This document shows, piece after piece, positions 27,432 through 36,454 of a stretch of 64,000 bases of DNA. This stretch comes from Pseudomonas lini (GTDB taxonomy: Bacteria > Pseudomonadota > Gammaproteobacteria > Pseudomonadales > Pseudomonadaceae): positions 124,001 through 188,000 of the forward strand of contig NZ_JAUSSR010000009.1 in NCBI RefSeq assembly GCF_030812475.1, read 5' to 3'. The first letter of the stretch is position 1. Every line of letters starts with the position of its first letter. The notes beneath the pieces are model-generated. The model saw only the letters and a list, made by a program, of their open reading frames with translations, searched no databases and was not told where the DNA came from. The position numbers and the translations under genes are program-made.

Positions 27432-28229
27432 ATGTCTGCGTCGTATCAGGCCTTGCCTTATCAACCCTTCGTCGGATTGCTCGACTTATCCGGCAAGACC
27501 GCCGTCGTCACCGGAGGTGGCAGCGGCATCGGTTTTGCCGTCAGCCAGCGTCTGGCCGAGGCCGGGGCCAACGTGCTGATCGGGAGTCTGGCACCGGAGC
27601 GTAGCGAGGAATTGGTGAAGGCCGGTTTCGCCGTTTCGTTCCAGGCCACCGATGTCAGTCGCCCAGCCGAGATCCAGCGACTGCTGGACACGGCTGTCGA
27701 GCGCTATGGCCGTGTCGATATCTGGATCAACAACGCGGGTGTCTATCCGTTGAAGCCTATCGATGACATCGACGAGGGTTTCTGGGACGGGCTGCATGTC
27801 ATTAATACCCGCGCGGTGTTTCTGGGGGCGCAGGCGGCACAACGGCAGATGCGCAAGCAGGCGAGCGCCGGTGCGATTGTCAATCTGTCGTCCATTTGCG
27901 GGCATCGACCGATGGCCAATCACTGCACCTACGACGCGTCCAAGGGCGCGGTGTTGGCCATGACCCGAAGCCTGGCCAAAGACCTGAGCGCCTTCAACAT
28001 TCGCGTCAACTCGGTCTCTCCCGGGTTGACGGCGACCCCAGGCAATCTGGAGCCGGAGCTGCTTGAGCAACACCGGCAGAACAACGTGTTGCACAACATC
28101 GCCCTGGGCCGACCGGCAGAACCTTATGAGATTGCCAACGCGGTGCTGTTCCTGGTTTCGCCCCTGTCGTCCTACGTGACAGGCGTCGATTTGCTGGTGG
28201 ACGGCGGCTGGTTGCTGCACGGCAGTTAA
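27432..28229 (+). CDS. SDR-family oxidoreductase
   Basis: A 265-residue classical SDR. It shows TGGGSGIGFAVS for nucleotide binding (about residue 24), NNAGVYP and the catalytic Tyr-Lys in CTYDASKGAV. The ATG at 27432 follows GAGGAG; an ATG at 27402 overlaps the ATPase stop and is less likely. It lies in the + strand operon between the importer and the luciferase-type monooxygenase, suggesting it oxidises or reduces an intermediate of the same pathway. Confidence 0.85.
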   Translation: MSASYQALPYQPFVGLLDLSGKTAVVTGGGSGIGFAVSQRLAEAGANVLIGSLAPERSEELVKAGFAVSFQATDVSRPAEIQRLLDTAVERYGRVDIWINNAGVYPLKPIDDIDEGFWDGLHVINTRAVFLGAQAAQRQMRKQASAGAIVNLSSICGHRPMANHCTYDASKGAVLAMTRSLAKDLSAFNIRVNSVSPGLTATPGNLEPELLEQHRQNNVLHNIALGRPAEPYEIANAVLFLVSPLSSYVTGVDLLVDGGWLLHGS

Positions 28230-28377
28230 GGCCCCGGATAGTTAACGCATTCCTTGAACGTTGCGACTTGCAGCGCCGGCATTGGCACGCCTGCGAAACG
28301 AGCGCTCGTCATGCAAACGGTGGGTTGCGCCTTGAATGGCGTAGCGCACCGGTCACTGAAAACAGCAGGAGAACGAC

Positions 28378-29481
28378 ATGAAACTTGCCATGTTCATGCA
28401 GCCGCTACACCACAAGGGCTGGGACTATCACGAGATGTACGATCAGGATATTGCCTGTGCCGTGCATGCCGACAGCGTCGGTTTCGATGAGCTGTGGGTC
28501 GGTGAGCACACCTCGCAGCGCACTGAGCCGATCACCAATGCCTTGCAGTTTCTTTCCAGCCTGATTCCGCTGACAAGGCGCATGAAACTGTGCACCGGCG
28601 TGCTGAATCTGCCGCATCATTTTCCGGCGCGTATCGCCGCCGATGCCGCGATGTTCGATCACATGTCCAAGGGGCGCTTCATCATGGGGATCGGCCCGGG
28701 TGGGCTGGCGTCCGACTTCGAGGTGTACGGCAGCAACGGCAAGGACCGCGGGCAGATGATGGTCGAATGCTACGAGATGATCCGTGCCATCTGGAACTCG
28801 ACTGCGCCCTACGAGTTTGCCTCCGAGCACTATCAGGTCAGCCTCAAGGACGCGGTGCACCACGAGCTGGAAATCGGCTACATGCCGACACCCTTCCAGA
28901 AACCTTTCCCACGGGTGGCAACCACGGCGATGAGTCCTTTTTCCGGAACCGCGAAACTGGCCGGCGCCAAGGATTGGGACCTGATGTCTGCCAACTTCAA
29001 CCCGACAGCGACCGTGGCGTCCCACTGGCAGGCTTACTGCCAGGGCGCCGAGAGTGCGGGTATCAAGGCCGATGCGAACAACTGGCGCGTGGCCCGTTCG
29101 GTTTTTGTCGCCGACTCCCAGGCCCAGGCTGAAGACTATCTGGCGCAGGAGAGCTGCACCCTGCGCCGCTACTTCGACTACATGATCGATAACCTCGCGA
29201 CTAACCACTACACCAAGATCTTCAAGACCCGCCCCGACATGACCGACGAGGAAGTGACGGTCGATCATTGCATCAAGGAAATGGTGATTTACGGCGATGT
29301 CAATTCGGTCACCGAGCAACTGGTCGCGTTCAGTGAACAGACCGGGCCGTTCGGCACCTTGATGACCACGTTCCACGAGTGGGACGACGAAGCCCTCTGG
29401 CGGCGTTCGATGGAATTGACCGCGCAGCAGGTCATGCCGCGCCTCAACGACTACATGACACCACGCTTGAAAGCGCAGTAA
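28378..29481 (+). CDS. LLM-class (luciferase-like) flavin-dependent monooxygenase
   Basis: A 367-residue bacterial-luciferase-fold oxidoreductase. The N-terminus KLAMFMQPLHHKGWDY, the SVGFDELWVGEHTSQ strand, LCTGVLNLPHHFPARIAADAAM and the glycine-rich GRFIMGIGPGGLASDFEVYG are typical. It resembles flavin-reductase-coupled oxygenases such as type II Baeyer-Villiger enzymes and alkanesulfonate-type enzymes, which use reduced FMN and O2 to insert or eliminate. The flavin reductase at 23298 in the same operon is its likely partner. A monooxygenase in a sugar-importer and transketolase operon is unusual. The ATG at 28378 follows AGGAGA. Confidence 0.84.
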   Translation: MKLAMFMQPLHHKGWDYHEMYDQDIACAVHADSVGFDELWVGEHTSQRTEPITNALQFLSSLIPLTRRMKLCTGVLNLPHHFPARIAADAAMFDHMSKGRFIMGIGPGGLASDFEVYGSNGKDRGQMMVECYEMIRAIWNSTAPYEFASEHYQVSLKDAVHHELEIGYMPTPFQKPFPRVATTAMSPFSGTAKLAGAKDWDLMSANFNPTATVASHWQAYCQGAESAGIKADANNWRVARSVFVADSQAQAEDYLAQESCTLRRYFDYMIDNLATNHYTKIFKTRPDMTDEEVTVDHCIKEMVIYGDVNSVTEQLVAFSEQTGPFGTLMTTFHEWDDEALWRRSMELTAQQVMPRLNDYMTPRLKAQ

Positions 29482-29560
29482 TCGCCCGATTGCGTTGGGC
29501 TTATGTGCGGTCGCATCGCGGATGCGGCCGAAACTCTGGTAATGCGCCTGGACACGACAC

Positions 29561-30451
29561 ATGACTGATTTGACAAGGCAAGAAGTGCGCGACAGCGCTG
29601 ATCGCGATTTTCAACTGACCGACAAGGAACTGGCCCGGCTGCGTGAAAAGGCGCAGTTCATTCGCCTGGAAACCATTCGCCTGATCGAGATCGCCAAGGT
29701 CGGCCACTACACCTCGGTGTTCTCCGCCGCCGAGCTGTTCGCCGCGCTGTATTACGACGTTATGGACCTGCGGTTTGCCGAGCCGAAGTGGCCGGATCGC
29801 GACCGTTTCATGATGGGCAAGGGGCATGCGGCGGTCGGGCTGTTTCCGGTGCTGGTGGAGTGGGGCTTCTTCGAGAAAGAGATCCTCGACAACTACACGC
29901 GCCTCGGTAACCCGCTGGGCGATCACCCCGATATGCGCAAAGTTCCCGGTGTGGATTTCTCATCCGGGTCCATCGGTCACGCGCTCTCCGGCGGACTGGG
30001 CATGGCCCTGGCCGGGCGGATGCTGGGCAAGTCGTTCACCACCTACGTCATGCTCGGTGACGGTGAGATGCAAGAAGGCCAGGTCTGGGAGGCGGCACTG
30101 GGAGCGGCCCATCATAAAACCGCGAACCTGGTGGCGATCATCGACCGCAATGGCTACCAGCTCGACGGTAATGTCGACGACGTCATCGGCATCGAGCCAC
30201 TGGCGGACAAGTGGATCGCGTTCGGCTGGGAAACCCACGTGGTTGACGGGCATGACCTGGCTGCTGTGACCCGCCTTTTGCGTCGCCTCAAGGCCGATAC
30301 CTCCCGCACCCGCCCGGTCTGCATCATCGCCAATACGGTCAAGGGCAAAGGTGTTTCCTACATGGAAACCGAGCCGGGCTGGCACCTCGGTTATCTCGAT
30401 CCCGAAGACGCGCAACGTGCTATCGACGAAATCAAAAGCAAGGTGATTTAA
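29561..30451 (+). CDS. Split transketolase, N-terminal subunit, second copy
   Basis: A 296-residue thiamine-diphosphate-binding subunit, strikingly similar to the copy at 3407-4294: shared GHYTSVFSAAEL, GDHPDMRKVPG, FSSGSIGHALSGGLGM, GDGEMQEGQVWEAA and GVSYMETEPGWHLGYLDPED. The ATG at 29561 has only a weak ribosome site. The C-terminal subunit follows 3 bp after the stop. Two copies served by separate importers suggest two related substrates, each ending in a two-carbon transfer. Confidence 0.88.
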   Translation: MTDLTRQEVRDSADRDFQLTDKELARLREKAQFIRLETIRLIEIAKVGHYTSVFSAAELFAALYYDVMDLRFAEPKWPDRDRFMMGKGHAAVGLFPVLVEWGFFEKEILDNYTRLGNPLGDHPDMRKVPGVDFSSGSIGHALSGGLGMALAGRMLGKSFTTYVMLGDGEMQEGQVWEAALGAAHHKTANLVAIIDRNGYQLDGNVDDVIGIEPLADKWIAFGWETHVVDGHDLAAVTRLLRRLKADTSRTRPVCIIANTVKGKGVSYMETEPGWHLGYLDPEDAQRAIDEIKSKVI

Positions 30452-30454
30452 CTC

Positions 30455-31435
30455 ATGAATACCGCACCTCTGTCGAACAACTCCTGGCAGTACCGGGAAC
30501 TGAACAGCCAGACACCCAGCTTGAATGCCTTGTCCGATGCCCTGATCGAACTGGTCGAGCAGGGCGAGCCGATTGTCGCCGGCACCGCCGACCTGCAGTA
30601 CTCCAACGGCCTGTCGAAATTTGCGCGGCTGCATCCTGAGCGCTTTGTGCAATTCGGCATTTCCGAACAGAACATGGTGTCCGCCGCGGCCGGAATGGCC
30701 GCGGTGGGCATGAAGCCTTTCGTGGCAACGTTTGCCTCTTTTCTGCCGTTGCTGTGCTGCGAACAAATTCGCATGGACGTGGCGTACTCGGCGCTGCCGG
30801 TACGCCTGATCGGCCATCACGCCGGGATTTCCCTGGGGTTCTACGGCACGTCGCACCACGCCACCGAAGATCTGGCGATCATGCGTTCGATCGCCGACAT
30901 CACGGTCGTCGCGCCGGCGGATGGCAATCAGCTCAAGGCGGCCATTCTCGCCTCGGCCAACTACCCGCAACCGATCTACTTCCGTATCCAGCGCGGGCGT
31001 GATCCAGTGGTGTATGAAACCGTTCCTGAATTTGTCTTCGGCAAAGCCACCGTCCACCTGACGGGCGGTGAACTGACGATTATAGCCACCGGTTCCACGG
31101 TTCATCCGGCCCTTGAGGCGGCACGTGCCTTGAATGCAGCAGGGCGTTCGGTGGGTGTGATCGACATGACCACTATTAAACCGCTGGACCGCGAGGCGGT
31201 ACTGACGGCCGCGCGCAACAGCCGGGCGATTCTCACTGTTGAGGAGCACAACATCATTGGCGGACTGGGCGGGGCGGTGTGTGAGGTGATTGCGGAGGAG
31301 GGCATCGGCGTCAAGGTACGGCGTCATGGTCTTTACGATGAGTACAGTCTGATTGCGCCACCGACCCATCTTTACCGGCACTACCGGCTTGACGCCGCCG
31401 GGATCGAAAGCGTGGCGCTGGAAGTGCTTGGTTGA
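30455..31435 (+). CDS. Split transketolase, C-terminal subunit, second copy
   Basis: A 326-residue partner of the gene just upstream. It holds the catalytic-Glu region FGISEQNMVSAAAG, the pocket LIGHHAGISLGFYGTSHHATED and VEEHNIIGGLGGAV. Its length equals that of the copy at 2424-3404. The ATG at 30455 follows AAGGTGA. It is the last gene of the operon; a strong terminator follows about 85 bp later. Confidence 0.88.
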   Translation: MNTAPLSNNSWQYRELNSQTPSLNALSDALIELVEQGEPIVAGTADLQYSNGLSKFARLHPERFVQFGISEQNMVSAAAGMAAVGMKPFVATFASFLPLLCCEQIRMDVAYSALPVRLIGHHAGISLGFYGTSHHATEDLAIMRSIADITVVAPADGNQLKAAILASANYPQPIYFRIQRGRDPVVYETVPEFVFGKATVHLTGGELTIIATGSTVHPALEAARALNAAGRSVGVIDMTTIKPLDREAVLTAARNSRAILTVEEHNIIGGLGGAVCEVIAEEGIGVKVRRHGLYDEYSLIAPPTHLYRHYRLDAAGIESVALEVLG

Positions 31436-31519
31436 TTCCATTGTTTCATTCAGTGACTGGTCGGGGCGTCGTGCTGCAGGGCGCCTTTGATTGATCCTTT
31501 TCAGGCTTAATGGGCCTGC

Positions 31520-31571
31520 ACGTGCAACCAGGATGTTCATTGAAGAACACCCTGGTTGCACGTTTTTTTTT
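31520..31571 (+). terminator. Rho-independent terminator of the second transketolase operon
   Basis: ACGTGCAACCAGG and CCTGGTTGCACGT form a perfect 13-bp stem around an 18-base loop, followed by an unbroken run of T. Confidence 0.9.
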
Positions 31572-31620
31572 GCGTGTGATTTTTCTGGGGGGGGGGGCAT
31601 AAAATCTATGGTCACCCCCA

Positions 31621-31860
31621 TTTTTGCAATACTGATTAACGGATGGTGTGGTTGGTTTGCTTAAATCTATCCGGCGTCTGTTTGGGCATGCCCCAGCGCC
31701 ACGATGAGAGTCGCGCCTGACGATCCTAAAAAGCCCATCGGCTTCTAAAGCCGATTTTTATGCCAGGATCTTCGCCAGGCCGGTAGGCCGTTCACGTCAT
31801 CCGTTGTTCAGCTATCGCAAAACCTGAAGGGTGAATCGTGGTACTGCAACAACTGCAGGG
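31621..31860 (-). ncRNA. Candidate IS1111-type guide (bridge/seek) RNA region
   Basis: About 240 non-coding bases lie between the transposase stop and the left inverted repeat. IS1111-group elements are known to encode a structured guide RNA at this, the transposase-3', end. The stretch contains a clear stem (CATCGGCTTC...AAGCCGATTTTTATG, about 31736-31763) and further pairing GCCAGGCCGG. The RNA limits, loops and guide bases were not determined. The call rests on family position and size. Confidence 0.4.
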
Positions 31861-32886
31861 TCAGGCGTTCAAGGCGTCTGGCCCTGCTTCATATTGCGTA
31901 TGGTGAGTCGCGATCGCCCAAGCGATACGTGCCAGTTTGTTAGCCAGGGCACAGGCCACGACATTCGAATGTCGTCGACTGAGCAAGGCTCGAACCCAGT
32001 CAGCCAGTGCCCCTTTCTGATGCTCCAGCCTCTGCATATAGACCCTGGAACATTGCACCAACAGTTGTCGCAGGTGCTTGTCACCCCGCTTGCTGATCCC
32101 GAGCAAATTCGCCTTACCGCCCGTGCTGTACTGCCTGGGCACCAGGCCCACTGAGGCGGCAAAATCGCGACTGCACCGGTACTGCTTAGCATCACCCATT
32201 TCCACAGCCAGCAGGCTGGCGGTGATCGGGCCGACACATGGCATGCTCAGCAAGCGACTACCAAGATCATCGTCGGCCAGTTGGCTCGACAGCTCTTTAT
32301 CCAGCGCCCTGATTTGCTCATCCAGGTAGACCAAGTGATCGTGCAGACGTTGTAACAACACCGTCAAACGAACGGGCAACTCGTGCTCGGCCAAGACATT
32401 TGTCAAACGTTTCATAATTGTCAGGCCTCTGGGCAGGCTGACGCCAAATTCCAGTAGGAAACCGTGCATCTGATTAGCCGTTTTTGTGCGGTCATGCACC
32501 AACGATTCGCGCATCCGACGCAGAACAGACAGGGTTTGCTGGGACTCGGTTTTAGGCGTCACAAAGCGCATAGATGGACGGGAAGCCGCTTCACAGATCG
32601 CTTCAGCGTCGACGAAATCATTTTTGTTGCCTTTGACGAAAGGCTTAACGAACTGCGGGGAAATCAGCTTGGCCGTGTGTCCCATTGCCGCTAGCTGACG
32701 AGCGACAAAATGCGCCCCGGCACAGGCTTCCATCACAACGACACAACTCGGCACGTTACCGAAAAGCTGCATCATCTGCGCCCGAGAGAGCTTCTTGCGA
32801 AACACCTCGCGGCCTGATTTATCCTGGCCGTGAAGGTGGAAATTATGTTTGCCGAGATCGATACCGATCAGTGCTGACTGGATCAT
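31861..32886 (-). CDS. IS110-family transposase (DEDD recombinase)
   Basis: A 341-residue transposase. The N-terminal RuvC-like catalytic residues are seen in GIDLGKHNFH (Asp), VMEACAGAHF (Glu) and KNDFVDAEAI (Asp pair). The C-terminal Transposase_20 part is LSMPCVGPITASLLAVEMGD followed by SVGLVPRQYSTGG, whose Ser is the second catalytic residue in this family, then RGDKHLRQLLVQ. The ATG at 32886 follows GGAGG; longer in-frame starts read through the element end. The gene appears intact, so the element may still be active. Confidence 0.9.
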   Translation of the reverse strand: MIQSALIGIDLGKHNFHLHGQDKSGREVFRKKLSRAQMMQLFGNVPSCVVVMEACAGAHFVARQLAAMGHTAKLISPQFVKPFVKGNKNDFVDAEAICEAASRPSMRFVTPKTESQQTLSVLRRMRESLVHDRTKTANQMHGFLLEFGVSLPRGLTIMKRLTNVLAEHELPVRLTVLLQRLHDHLVYLDEQIRALDKELSSQLADDDLGSRLLSMPCVGPITASLLAVEMGDAKQYRCSRDFAASVGLVPRQYSTGGKANLLGISKRGDKHLRQLLVQCSRVYMQRLEHQKGALADWVRALLSRRHSNVVACALANKLARIAWAIATHHTQYEAGPDALNA

Positions 32887-32953
32887 GATGATGGCCTCCG
32901 AAAACAAAACACCCTGCGAAAGCGTAGCCCTCGCAGGGTGTGGGGGTGACCAT

Positions 32954-33478
32954 CTCATTAGCTCACCGAAGTGAGAATTCTGGAGGTGGGCTTTGAAGCG
33001 CTGATCAAGCTTTTTGATTGTGTGCATATTCGTTGCGGCGGTCACGGCGGCCTATGGTTTCGCCCTTATGTGTGGTCTCGCCCACACTGGCTACCTGCTT
33101 TTCAAACATTGCTACCCGGTTGCATTTATATATAAGGCCTGTTCGAGGAGCAACCAAGGGTTCTTGCCCCGTTCGTTCGGTGCCTCGCTCCGCACCTGCT
33201 CCGTGAGCTGTACGAGGTGGGGCGTCAAAATTAAAAGCTGCAGGTGAGCTAACGCTCGGCCTTGAGTGGTGGAAGCGGCGGGTGCACACCGGCCTTTTTC
33301 TGTAGGAGCTGACTTGCCAGCGAAGGACGTCCACGATGACGCGTTTCAACAGGATAGCCATTGTTCATTTGAGTTCTTCGCAGGCAAGCCGCCTCCTACA
33401 GGGAGGCGGTGGTTTTCAAATGGACCAAAAAAACGGATATGCCCCCCCAAAACACAGCTTGACGACAGTGGTCGGCTA
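32954..33478. other. Gene-poor gap with a REP-like pair and no convincing gene
   Basis: About 525 bases between the IS and the epimerase gene. Open frames here do not resemble known proteins and have poor starts. A REP-like inverted pair occupies 33300-33401. The stretch about 33130-33240 (GCCTGTTCGAGGAGCAACCA onward) looks like a non-coding repeat rather than a gene. Nothing else is visible. Confidence 0.5.
33300..33401. repeat. REP-like inverted repeat pair, second type
   Basis: CTGTAGGAGCTGACTTGCCA at the left is mirrored by GGCAAGCCGCCTCCTACAG at the right, with CGAAGG/CTTCG extending both arms. It differs in sequence from the pairs at 807 and 2322. Confidence 0.65.
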
Positions 33479-34384
33479 TTACCACCGCACCCCACTCGTC
33501 TCGATCCACTGCAAAATCGATTCCCGCTTTGGCGCCCAACCCAGCAACGTCCGGGCATTTACCGCCCGTACGCGGCTGTTGGAGCCGATAGCAAAACGCG
33601 CCCAATCCCCAAGCTCCGCAATCGCCTCATCAGCCGGCCAGCTTTGAATATCACCGCTAAAGCCAAGTGATTTGCTGATGGACGTGGCGATCTCCAAAAA
33701 CGATGCCTCGCCGTTTTCAGCAAAAAACAACGAAGCCGAAGGAGCCTTTTCGATAGCCAGGCGATACAACTCCGCCAGGTCCTCGATGTGCACATTGGAC
33801 CAACGATGCACCCCGGCCCCCATGTAAGCCCCGGCGCCATACTTGCGCGATTGAGCAAACAGCTTGGGCAATTGGTCGCTTTTGGCCGGCAAACCCAACG
33901 ACTCACCGTAGATCATGGTCGGGCAGAACACGATGCTGCGAATACCTTGTTCAACCCCTGCGCGGCGCACGGTCTGATTGATTTCAACACGGTCCTTGCG
34001 GATGTCCATAGGGGTGAATGGCGTCTCGTCGGTGAAGATCTCGGCACGCTCATAAGCACCGCGAGCATCGTCGCCGACAACACTCGAACCGGAGGTGTGC
34101 AGCAGCACTTTTCCGCTGCCGCTCAAGGCGCTGATGAAGGTTTCTACAGAGGCCCGATGATCTGAGTTGGCCGCGTTGACGACCACGTCGGCGGCACGCG
34201 CCTGTTCACTGAGTATAAAGGCGTCATCCAGGGTGCCGAGCACAGGGGTGATACCCAATGCCTGCAAGGCACTGCGTTGTTCCGGGTTACGCAGCAGACC
34301 ACTGACTTCATGACCCGCATCTACCAGGTATTTGGCCACGGAACCGCCGATGTAACCGGTCACGCCGGTAACGAAAATTTTCAA
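33479..34384 (-). CDS. NAD-dependent epimerase/dehydratase family protein
   Basis: A 301-residue extended-SDR protein. It starts MKIFVTGVTGYIGGSVAKYL (GxxGxxG), then HTSGSSVVGDDARG and a catalytic-region FCPTMIYGESLG. The usual Tyr-x3-Lys is not obvious (IYGES), which is common in atypical extended SDRs of the NmrA/YeeZ type. The start is TTG at 34384, supported by GGGAG 7 bases before it; no better ATG is in frame. It is divergent from the LysR gene at 34531, the likely regulator. Substrate unknown. Confidence 0.8.
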   Translation of the reverse strand: MKIFVTGVTGYIGGSVAKYLVDAGHEVSGLLRNPEQRSALQALGITPVLGTLDDAFILSEQARAADVVVNAANSDHRASVETFISALSGSGKVLLHTSGSSVVGDDARGAYERAEIFTDETPFTPMDIRKDRVEINQTVRRAGVEQGIRSIVFCPTMIYGESLGLPAKSDQLPKLFAQSRKYGAGAYMGAGVHRWSNVHIEDLAELYRLAIEKAPSASLFFAENGEASFLEIATSISKSLGFSGDIQSWPADEAIAELGDWARFAIGSNSRVRAVNARTLLGWAPKRESILQWIETSGVRW

Positions 34385-34530
34385 TGGTTTGTCTCCCTCG
34401 TTCTTGATTGATGCCTGGCCTTTATTCGGACCAAGACGTAGGCATTCCCGTCAAGGAATCCATTCACAATACGATCTGGTCTGTATATGAGCTAGACTGC
34501 TGTAACTACAAGTATCTGTGAATTCAGTTC

Positions 34531-35454
34531 ATGCTAAATATCAAAGACATTAACCGTTCTGGCGAAATGGAAGTCTTCACCCGTGTCGTCAACGCTGGCA
34601 CCTTTTCTGAAGCCGCCAGACAACTGGACATGTCGCCCTCGGCGGTCAGCAAGTTGATTGCCCGCATGGAGACGCGTTTGGGGGCTCGCTTGCTGCATCG
34701 ATCCACCCGGCGTCTGGAACTCACGGCCGAAGGCGAGCGGTTCAACAATGAATGCCTGCGGATTCTTGAACTAATAGACTCCGCCGAGCGTGATATCGCC
34801 AACGTAACCAAGCCCAGCGGGCTGATTCAGGTCAATGCCAACCTTCCGTTCGGCCTGCATTGCCTGCTCCCCCTGTTGCCTGATTTTCTCGCGGCGTTTC
34901 CGGACATCACCCTGAACGTGGAGTTGACCGACACTGTCGTGGATCTTCTGGAGCGACGCGCGGATGTCGCGATCCGTACCGGCCCGATGAGGGAATCGAG
35001 CCTGGTTCAGAGGCGCCTGGGCGAGAGCCCAATGATCACGGTCGCTTCGCCGGGCTATATCGCGCGATTCGGCAAGCCGAATACCCTGGATGATTTGAAA
35101 CGGCATAACCGGCTCAGCTTTGGTTTTCACCGTCAATTCCAGGCCTGGGTTTTTCGTAGCCCCGAAGGTCAACGGATCGAGATCGAGCCCAAAGGCAACG
35201 TCTTGCTCAGTGATGGCGAGAGCATGCGCCAATCGGCATTGGCAGGATTAGGGATTGCCCGACTGGCGAGCTTTCATATCCATGCCGATATCGAGTCGGG
35301 ACGCCTGGTGCCGCTGCTGGAGCAATACGACAGTGGTGAAACCGAGGCGATTCACGCTGTGTTTATCGGTCCGGGTCAGCAACTGCCCCATCGCGTGCGG
35401 GTGTTCATTGATTTTCTGCTGGAGCGGATCGGGCCGCAGCTGACTTCGTCGTGA
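34531..35454 (+). CDS. LysR-family transcriptional regulator (CrgA-like)
   Basis: A 307-residue LysR protein with HTH TFSEAARQLDMSPSAVSKLIARME (residues about 21-44) and an effector domain from GLIQVNANLPFGLHCLLPLL onward. The layout matches the large AaeR/CrgA-like group that usually controls a divergent oxidoreductase. Here that is the epimerase-like gene at 33479, and possibly the SDR downstream at 35572. The ribosome site is weak. Confidence 0.85.
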   Translation: MLNIKDINRSGEMEVFTRVVNAGTFSEAARQLDMSPSAVSKLIARMETRLGARLLHRSTRRLELTAEGERFNNECLRILELIDSAERDIANVTKPSGLIQVNANLPFGLHCLLPLLPDFLAAFPDITLNVELTDTVVDLLERRADVAIRTGPMRESSLVQRRLGESPMITVASPGYIARFGKPNTLDDLKRHNRLSFGFHRQFQAWVFRSPEGQRIEIEPKGNVLLSDGESMRQSALAGLGIARLASFHIHADIESGRLVPLLEQYDSGETEAIHAVFIGPGQQLPHRVRVFIDFLLERIGPQLTSS

Positions 35455-35571
35455 CGGCAGTCAAGTATCCGCCTTCGGATTTTTGCTGAATCAGTCTTCG
35501 GCAATCCTTGAAAGTCGTCTGCCCGGGCCTGGGGCATGATTGTGCGCATAACAACAGAAAAGGCGGCGCTC

Positions 35572-36354
35572 ATGGATTATCAACTGACTGGAAAAACCGC
35601 GCTGATCACCGGCGGGGCTACGGGCATTGGCAAGGCCATCGCCCAGCGCTTCATCCTCGAAGGTGCCAACGTGGTCATCAGCGGGCTTTTGGCGGAGGAG
35701 GTTAACGCGGCCGTCGAGGAGCTGGGTAATTGCAGTAAGGGGCTGGTTGCCGATCTGACCCAAGAGGGGGCGGCGGAGCGTCTGGTAGCGTTGGCGCTTG
35801 AGTTTGGCCCAATCGATTTCCTGATCAATAACGTCGGGATATTCGAGGTCCGGGACTTTTTCGAAACGGACGATGCCCAGTGGTTTCATTACTTCAACGT
35901 CAATGTCATGAGCGGCGTGCGCATGACGCGCGTGGTCATGAAGGAGATGCTCAATCGCGGGAAGGGATCGATCGTCTTTATCAGCAGTGAGTCCGCCGTC
36001 AAGCCACAGCCGTGGATGGTGCACTATGGCGCGATGAAAACCTGTCTGCTGGGTATCTCCAGAGCACTGGCAGAATTGACCAAAGGCACGGCCGTGCGGG
36101 TCAACTCGATTCTGCCCGGGCCGACCTCCACCGAAGCGGTCAAACGCTACCACCGGGAAATCGCAACCGAGAAGGGCATCACGGCGCAACAGGTGGTGGA
36201 CGATTATTTTGACGAGACCGAACCGACGTCCCTGATCAGGCGCATGATCGAGCCCGATGAAGTGGCCTGCAGTGTCCTGCACCTGGCCGCATCACCAGCG
36301 CTCAATGGCATGGCCATGCGTATAGAAGGCGGGACCATCCGATCGATACTGTGA
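35572..36354 (+). CDS. SDR-family oxidoreductase
   Basis: A 260-residue SDR. It has TGGATGIGKAIAQRF (about residue 12), NNVGIFEV (NAG variant) and catalytic VHYGAMKTCLLG (Tyr-x3-Lys). The ATG at 35572 gives a normal-length N-terminus; an ATG at 35536 would add 12 residues. It follows the LysR gene by about 115 bp on the same strand. The C-terminus ends MRIEGGTIRSIL. Confidence 0.84.
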   Translation: MDYQLTGKTALITGGATGIGKAIAQRFILEGANVVISGLLAEEVNAAVEELGNCSKGLVADLTQEGAAERLVALALEFGPIDFLINNVGIFEVRDFFETDDAQWFHYFNVNVMSGVRMTRVVMKEMLNRGKGSIVFISSESAVKPQPWMVHYGAMKTCLLGISRALAELTKGTAVRVNSILPGPTSTEAVKRYHREIATEKGITAQQVVDDYFDETEPTSLIRRMIEPDEVACSVLHLAASPALNGMAMRIEGGTIRSIL

Positions 36355-36454
36355 GTTCCCGTTTGTCTTCTGAAAAGCCTTCAAAATAAAAACCATCATG
36401 ACAGTTGCTCCCACATTGGATGGCGCTGGCTGAGCCAGCCAGGTTGAAGCACAA

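Larger units (their letters stand above)
31608..32953 (-). mobile_element. IS110/IS1111-type insertion sequence
   Basis: The transposase gene is bracketed by a perfect 13-bp inverted repeat, ATGGTCACCCCCA at 31608-31620 and TGGGGGTGACCAT at 32941-32953. IS110-family members of the IS1111 subgroup carry such short subterminal inverted repeats, and the true element ends usually lie a few bases outside. An 11-base G run sits at 31587-31597, just left of the repeat. A hairpin (CCCTGCGA/TCGCAGGG) lies at 32912-32938, upstream of the transposase. The element sits immediately after the second transketolase operon, at the border of the patchwork region. Confidence 0.8.

Noticed and set aside
23298..29481. 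Sulfoquinovose sulfo-SMO pathway (flavin reductase plus LLM monooxygenase)
   Set aside because: No sulfoquinovosidase or 6-oxo-glucose reductase is visible, the importer is CUT2 rather than the type expected, and a transketolase is not part of that pathway.
31587..31597. Run of eleven G as a functional element
   Set aside because: It may mark the edge of the IS or be a homopolymer read error; nothing else supports a function.
29960..31621. 553-residue minus-strand frame opposite the second transketolase
   Set aside because: It is an antisense shadow of high-GC codon usage; it has no motif, and it spans the terminator.
33014..33247. Small ORF (77 residues) after the IS
   Set aside because: It lies in a repeat-like non-coding stretch, has no good ribosome site and its tail looks like a translated repeat.
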